From assembly GCA_015491275.1 (NCBI GenBank), contig WFWF01000153.1, positions 1-9,129 on the forward strand: a stretch of 9,129 nt of DNA, in the 5' to 3' direction. This stretch comes from Aquificales bacterium (GTDB lineage: Bacteria > Aquificota > Aquificia > Aquificales > Aquificaceae). The position numbers and the translations under genes were made by a program. Each line of letters begins with the position of its first letter. Position 1 is the stretch's first letter. The notes under the pieces were generated by a model. That model made no database searches, was not told the DNA's origin, and was given only the letters and a program-made list of their open reading frames with translations. Below are positions 5,866 to 9,129 of the stretch, one piece after another.

Positions 5866-7562
5866 TACTTTGTTAATACCCTGTTAATCTCTTCTATTGA
5901 TGTTATACCCTTTCTTACCTTAAGAATGCCAGATTCATAGAGGGTCCTCATACCCTTCTCTTTTGCAAGATCCCTTATCTCATCAGCTGTTCCTCCTTTA
6001 ATAATAAGTCTTCTTATCTCGTCGTCTATTTCCAATATCTCATGTACCGCGGTTCTACCCTTGTAGCCAGTATTGTTACAAGCGGAACAGCCGTTGGGAT
6101 TCTCCGCATATATGGTCATGTTTTCCTTTTCGTCTTTCAAGACCCCCATCCTCACAAGGGCATCCCTCGGTATCTTAGCCTCAACTTTACAGTTAGGACA
6201 CAGCTTTCTTATTAGCCTTTGTGCCACCACCATTATTAGTGACGACCCTACAAGAAAAGGCTCTATACCCATGTCCGTTAATCTCGTTACCGTGGTAGGC
6301 GCATCATTGGTATGAAGTGTAGAAAATACAAGGTGACCGGTAAGGGAAGCCCTTATGGCTATATCCCCCGTTTCAAAGTCCCTTATCTCTCCAACGAGGA
6401 TTATATCTGGATCTTGCCTCAGAAAAGCCCTTAAAACAGAAGCAAAGGTTAGACCTATCTTTTCATTGATTTGCACCTGATTTATCCCGGGAATTGCTAC
6501 CTCAACAGGATCTTCCGCGGTCATTATGTTAACATCCGGCTTGTTTCTCTCCATGAGAGCAGAGTAAAGGGTTGTGGTCTTACCAGAACCCGTCGGACCC
6601 GTTATAAGTATCATTCCCCACGGTGTCCATATCGCCCTTCTGAACTTTTCAAGGTCGTCATCTTCAAATCCCAGATCCTCAAGTCTTACATTGAGATACT
6701 TCTCCGCCTCTTGAATCCTCATGACGACCTTTTCGCCGTACACCGTAGGCACCGTTGAAACCCTCAGATCTATCTTCTTCTTTTGAATCAGTATCCTTAT
6801 CCTTCCATCCTGAGGCTTTCTTTTCTCTGATATATCCAAATTGGACATTATCTTGTATCTTGCCACTAAACTATCTTTAATCTTTACTGGAAGTTCATGG
6901 AACACCCTTAAAACGCCGTCAACCCTGTATCTTACAAGCACTTTCTTTTCAAAAGGTTCAATATGAATATCGGAAGCACCGAGTTTAACAGCTTCAAATA
7001 TTAACCCGTTGGCAAGTCTAACGATGGGCGCCTCTTCCGAATCTTTAATAAGCACATCCGTAGGAACCGCTTCCTCCTCCTCGGCTATCTCAACCTCCGC
7101 AGGTTCCTCTATCTCATTTAAAACATCCCTCAATTCTGGGAATAGTCTATCAAGTGTCTTTTCAATACTTGACAAGGGAGCAACAAGGGGTATAACGTTG
7201 CTAACCTTTGTGTAAAATCTTATCTCGTTAAGAAGATTTTGATTAAGAGGATTAAGCATAATAACATAAAGCTTTCCATCTTCATATTTGACTGGTGCAA
7301 CCTTTGCCTTCCTCAAAAATTCCTCAGGTAATCGTCTAAGTATGGATTCTGGAACATTTATTTGACCGTCTTGACTCCATACCCTGTGAGGTATTATATC
7401 GGTAAAAAAGCTTACCACCTTATTCTCATCAAGAACACCTATCCTCAGAAGAGTCTGGAAGATATCCTCATCCTCTTTTTTCTCCTGAAGCGCCTTCTGT
7501 GCTTGCTGAGGCGTTATAAACCCCGACCTCTGAAGTAAAGCGAGTATCCTCTCATAATCCAT
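5865..7562 (-). CDS. pilB: Type IV pilus assembly ATPase PilB (GspE/PilB family)
   Basis: A 565-residue hexameric ATPase that drives pilin polymerisation. Residues about 1-140 form a MshEN-like N-terminal domain: ILALLQRSGFITPQQAQKAL (6-25) fits the repeat, but the glycines of the cyclic-di-GMP-binding consensus are replaced. An acidic linker follows (about 149-164). The catalytic part has ASDIHIEP (196-203), Walker A GPTGSGKT (322-329), Asp box AEDPVE (349-354), Walker B DPDIILVGEIRD (384-395), His box GHLVFSTLHTNDA (409-421) and a zinc-binding tetracysteine CPNC (455-458) plus CSAC (492-495). The tetracysteine marks extension ATPases and is absent from PilT. The start overlaps the end of panB by 11 bp; GAGGG seven bases or so upstream is a usable ribosome binding site. 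A type II secretion GspE is the alternative, but pilT and pilC beside it argue for pili. Confidence 0.95.
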   Translation of the reverse strand: MDYERILALLQRSGFITPQQAQKALQEKKEDEDIFQTLLRIGVLDENKVVSFFTDIIPHRVWSQDGQINVPESILRRLPEEFLRKAKVAPVKYEDGKLYVIMLNPLNQNLLNEIRFYTKVSNVIPLVAPLSSIEKTLDRLFPELRDVLNEIEEPAEVEIAEEEEAVPTDVLIKDSEEAPIVRLANGLIFEAVKLGASDIHIEPFEKKVLVRYRVDGVLRVFHELPVKIKDSLVARYKIMSNLDISEKRKPQDGRIRILIQKKKIDLRVSTVPTVYGEKVVMRIQEAEKYLNVRLEDLGFEDDDLEKFRRAIWTPWGMILITGPTGSGKTTTLYSALMERNKPDVNIMTAEDPVEVAIPGINQVQINEKIGLTFASVLRAFLRQDPDIILVGEIRDFETGDIAIRASLTGHLVFSTLHTNDAPTTVTRLTDMGIEPFLVGSSLIMVVAQRLIRKLCPNCKVEAKIPRDALVRMGVLKDEKENMTIYAENPNGCSACNNTGYKGRTAVHEILEIDDEIRRLIIKGGTADEIRDLAKEKGMRTLYESGILKVRKGITSIEEINRVLTK

Positions 7563-8355
7563 AACTTTCCCTCTCCGAAGGGAACTCTCCCCTTTCTACA
7601 TCTTGCTTGTACCTGCTTACTGCATCTCTGAAGAGATCCGCCCCGTTGAGATATCTCCTTACAAATTTGGGTTTAATATCTTCAACAAGACCTACCAGAT
7701 CGTGGAATACGAGTACCTGACCGTCGCAGTATTTACCCGCACCTATACCTATGGTTATACTTTTTGAAGACTCCGTAATGTCCTTAGCCATCTGCCAAGG
7801 AACCGTTTCAAGAATTATCATAAATGCACCTGCGGATTCAATAGCTTTAAAATCGGATTTTAACTTTCTACTTTCCTCTTCCCCCCTACCCACTATCCTG
7901 TATCCTCCGTATATACCTATTTTTTGAGGCATAAACCCTATGTGTCCCACCACAGGTATCCCTACATTTACTAATTTATATATAATTTCGGCGATTTCCT
8001 CTCCACCTTCAAGTTTTACCGCATCCGCCCCGCTCTCTTTTATAGCCCTACCGCAATTTCTAACCGCTTCTTCTACAGATACCTGATAACTCATAAAAGG
8101 CATATCTATTATCACGAAGGATCTTTTTGCACCCCTCCTTACAGCCTTCGTATGATATATCATCTCATCCAATGTAACAGACAAGGTATTTTCTTTTCCT
8201 TGAAATACCATACCGAGAGAATCACCAACAAGAATACAATCTATACCGCAAGAATCACACATTTTTGCGGAGAGATAATCATAGGTTGAAAGCATTGTTA
8301 TTTTTTTGTTTTCCTCTTTTTTTTTGAATAGGTGTCTTATACTAATCCTTTCCAT
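7552..8355 (-). CDS. panB: 3-methyl-2-oxobutanoate hydroxymethyltransferase (ketopantoate hydroxymethyltransferase)
   Basis: A 267-residue cytoplasmic enzyme of the first committed step of pantothenate and coenzyme A synthesis: it transfers a hydroxymethyl group from 5,10-methylene-tetrahydrofolate to 2-oxoisovalerate. All active-site residues of the E. coli enzyme are present by position: Mg2+ ligands Asp45 (VGDSLG), Asp84 (IDMPF) and Glu116 (KLEGG), and the general base Glu183 (ILETVP). GHIGFMPQ (137-144) and IGIGAG (202-207) are also typical. Length is normal. The ATG lies inside the last codons of proA (14-bp overlap) and has no Shine-Dalgarno site, so coupled translation is likely. Its own end overlaps pilB by 11 bp. 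Codons 11-18 hold an A9 and part of an A7 run. Met21 could serve as an internal start but would remove conserved N-terminal sequence. Confidence 0.97.
   Translation of the reverse strand: MERISIRHLFKKKEENKKITMLSTYDYLSAKMCDSCGIDCILVGDSLGMVFQGKENTLSVTLDEMIYHTKAVRRGAKRSFVIIDMPFMSYQVSVEEAVRNCGRAIKESGADAVKLEGGEEIAEIIYKLVNVGIPVVGHIGFMPQKIGIYGGYRIVGRGEEESRKLKSDFKAIESAGAFMIILETVPWQMAKDITESSKSITIGIGAGKYCDGQVLVFHDLVGLVEDIKPKFVRRYLNGADLFRDAVSRYKQDVERGEFPSERESYGL
8317..8325 (-). repeat. Homopolymeric A9 tract in panB codons 11-13
   Basis: Nine consecutive A residues on the coding strand (three AAA Lys codons), followed 9 nt later by a run of seven A (8307-8301). Such runs favour polymerase slippage. A one-base change here would break panB within its first 20 codons and might reduce translation of the coupled pilB downstream. 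Lys-rich N-termini written in AAA codons are common in A/T-leaning genomes, so this may carry no function. Confidence 0.6.
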
Positions 8356-9129
8356 ATTCTTTTAAATATATTTCCGGCACACCGAAATCATCCCTTATAT
8401 GACCCTCACCGAATACTATATACTTCGTTATGGTTAACTCCTCAAGGGCTACCGGACCCCTTGCATGAATCTTGTCAGTAGATATACCCATCTCCGCCCC
8501 CAACCCCATCTCATTTCCGTCGGTAAACCTTGTAGAAGCGTTAACATAGACGGTGGATGAATCCACCTCATTAAGGAACTTCATAGCCTTCGTGTAATTC
8601 TCCGTAACTATAGCATCTGAGTGTTTTGACCCGTGTCTTTCTATAAAATCTATTGCTTCATCTATATCCGATACAACCTTAACCGCAAGAATAAGATCAA
8701 GAAACTCCTCATAGTAGTCTTCCTCGGTAGCCCTTTTTATCTGAATGAAATCAAGTTTCGGATCAGACCTCAATATATTAAAACTTTCCTCATCACATCT
8801 TAACTCCACCCCAGCTTTACCGAGATAAAATGCCATTCTCGGTAGAAAAATTTCCGCTATATCCCTATGAACGAGAAGATTTTCAACTGCGTTACATACA
8901 GATGGTCTCTGTACTTTTGCGTTGAAAACTATATTGTAAGCCTTACTAAGGTCCGCATCTTTATCAACATATATGTTACACACACCTTTGTAATGCTTTA
9001 TAACCGGAATTTTAGCATTCTCGGAAACCGCCCTTATAAGCCCTTCACCTCCCCTCGGGATTGCCACATCTATCTTACCCTCCTGTTTTAAAAGCTCCCA
9101 CACAATTTCCCTGTCCTGCCTGTCAATAA
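8342..9129 (-). CDS. proA: Glutamate-5-semialdehyde dehydrogenase (gamma-glutamyl phosphate reductase), C-terminal part
   Basis: The last 261 codons of proA; the 5' third or so (about 160 residues, judged against 417 in E. coli) lies beyond the right edge. ProA reduces gamma-glutamyl phosphate to glutamate-5-semialdehyde with NADPH, the second step of proline synthesis. Family sequences seen: IPRGGEGLI, KGVCNIYVDKDADL, the catalytic cysteine in RPSVCNAVENLLVH (Cys codon at 8894-8896), FTDGNEMGLGAEMGIST, and near the C-terminus IHARGPVALEELTITKYIVFGEGHIR. A GTG codon at 9101-9103 is not the start: the frame stays open to the edge with ProA-like residues (IDRQDREIVWELL). It is the most upstream visible gene of the operon, and its end overlaps panB by 14 bp. 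Confidence 0.96.
   Translation of the reverse strand, partial: IDRQDREIVWELLKQEGKIDVAIPRGGEGLIRAVSENAKIPVIKHYKGVCNIYVDKDADLSKAYNIVFNAKVQRPSVCNAVENLLVHRDIAEIFLPRMAFYLGKAGVELRCDEESFNILRSDPKLDFIQIKRATEEDYYEEFLDLILAVKVVSDIDEAIDFIERHGSKHSDAIVTENYTKAMKFLNEVDSSTVYVNASTRFTDGNEMGLGAEMGISTDKIHARGPVALEELTITKYIVFGEGHIRDDFGVPEIYLKEYGKD

Noticed and set aside
5392..6600. Repeated nucleotide similarity between pilB and pilT around Walker A and the His box
   Set aside because: It is explained by paralogy of two secretion ATPases; there is no sign of a recent duplication or recombination repeat.
9101..9103. GTG codon as a start for ProA
   Set aside because: The upstream codons to the window edge are open and ProA-like, and the resulting protein would lack the N-terminal third; the gene is cut by the window.

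Overview
This is a compact, almost fully coding bacterial segment. Gene identities are clear for nearly everything in it. The proteins are rich in Lys, Glu, Ile and Arg. Arg is mostly AGG/AGA and Ile is often ATA, GC content looks moderate (about 40-45% by eye, not counted), and genes overlap or abut at almost every junction. Together this suggests a thermophile, most likely of the Aquificales (Aquifex/Hydrogenobacter/Thermocrinis type). That placement is inference from style and family resemblance, not from a marker gene.

Layout. From the right edge leftward, six minus-strand genes form one apparent transcription unit: proA (5' end beyond the window), panB, pilB, pilT, pilC and a B12-binding-type radical SAM protein. 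Junctions are -14, -11, +12, +3 and -1 nt, so translational coupling is likely throughout. Their promoter is not visible and probably lies beyond the right edge. At 1873-1911 the end of the radical SAM gene runs 39 bp into the end of the plus-strand gene ispA, with no visible terminator between them. ispA is divergent from a minus-strand moxR gene. Only 25 bp separates their start codons, and a near-consensus promoter for ispA sits in and beside that gap. moxR is followed 11 bp later by the start of a HAD-IIA phosphatase gene that leaves the window on the left.

How the genes work together. pilB (assembly ATPase), pilT (retraction ATPase) and pilC (inner-membrane platform) are the motor core of a type IV pilus. 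proA (proline synthesis), panB (pantothenate/CoA synthesis) and ispA (isoprenoid chain synthesis) are housekeeping metabolism. MoxR is an AAA+ chaperone-like ATPase without its usual DUF58/VWA partners in view. The radical SAM protein has no settled function.

I see no mobile element, CRISPR array, phage gene, tRNA or rRNA, and no clearly new system. The points most worth a second look are the leaderless-looking divergent ispA/moxR promoter region, an IspA that seems to lack the loop after its second Asp-rich motif, the tight coupling of pilC to the radical SAM gene, and an A9 tract near the 5' end of panB inside the operon.
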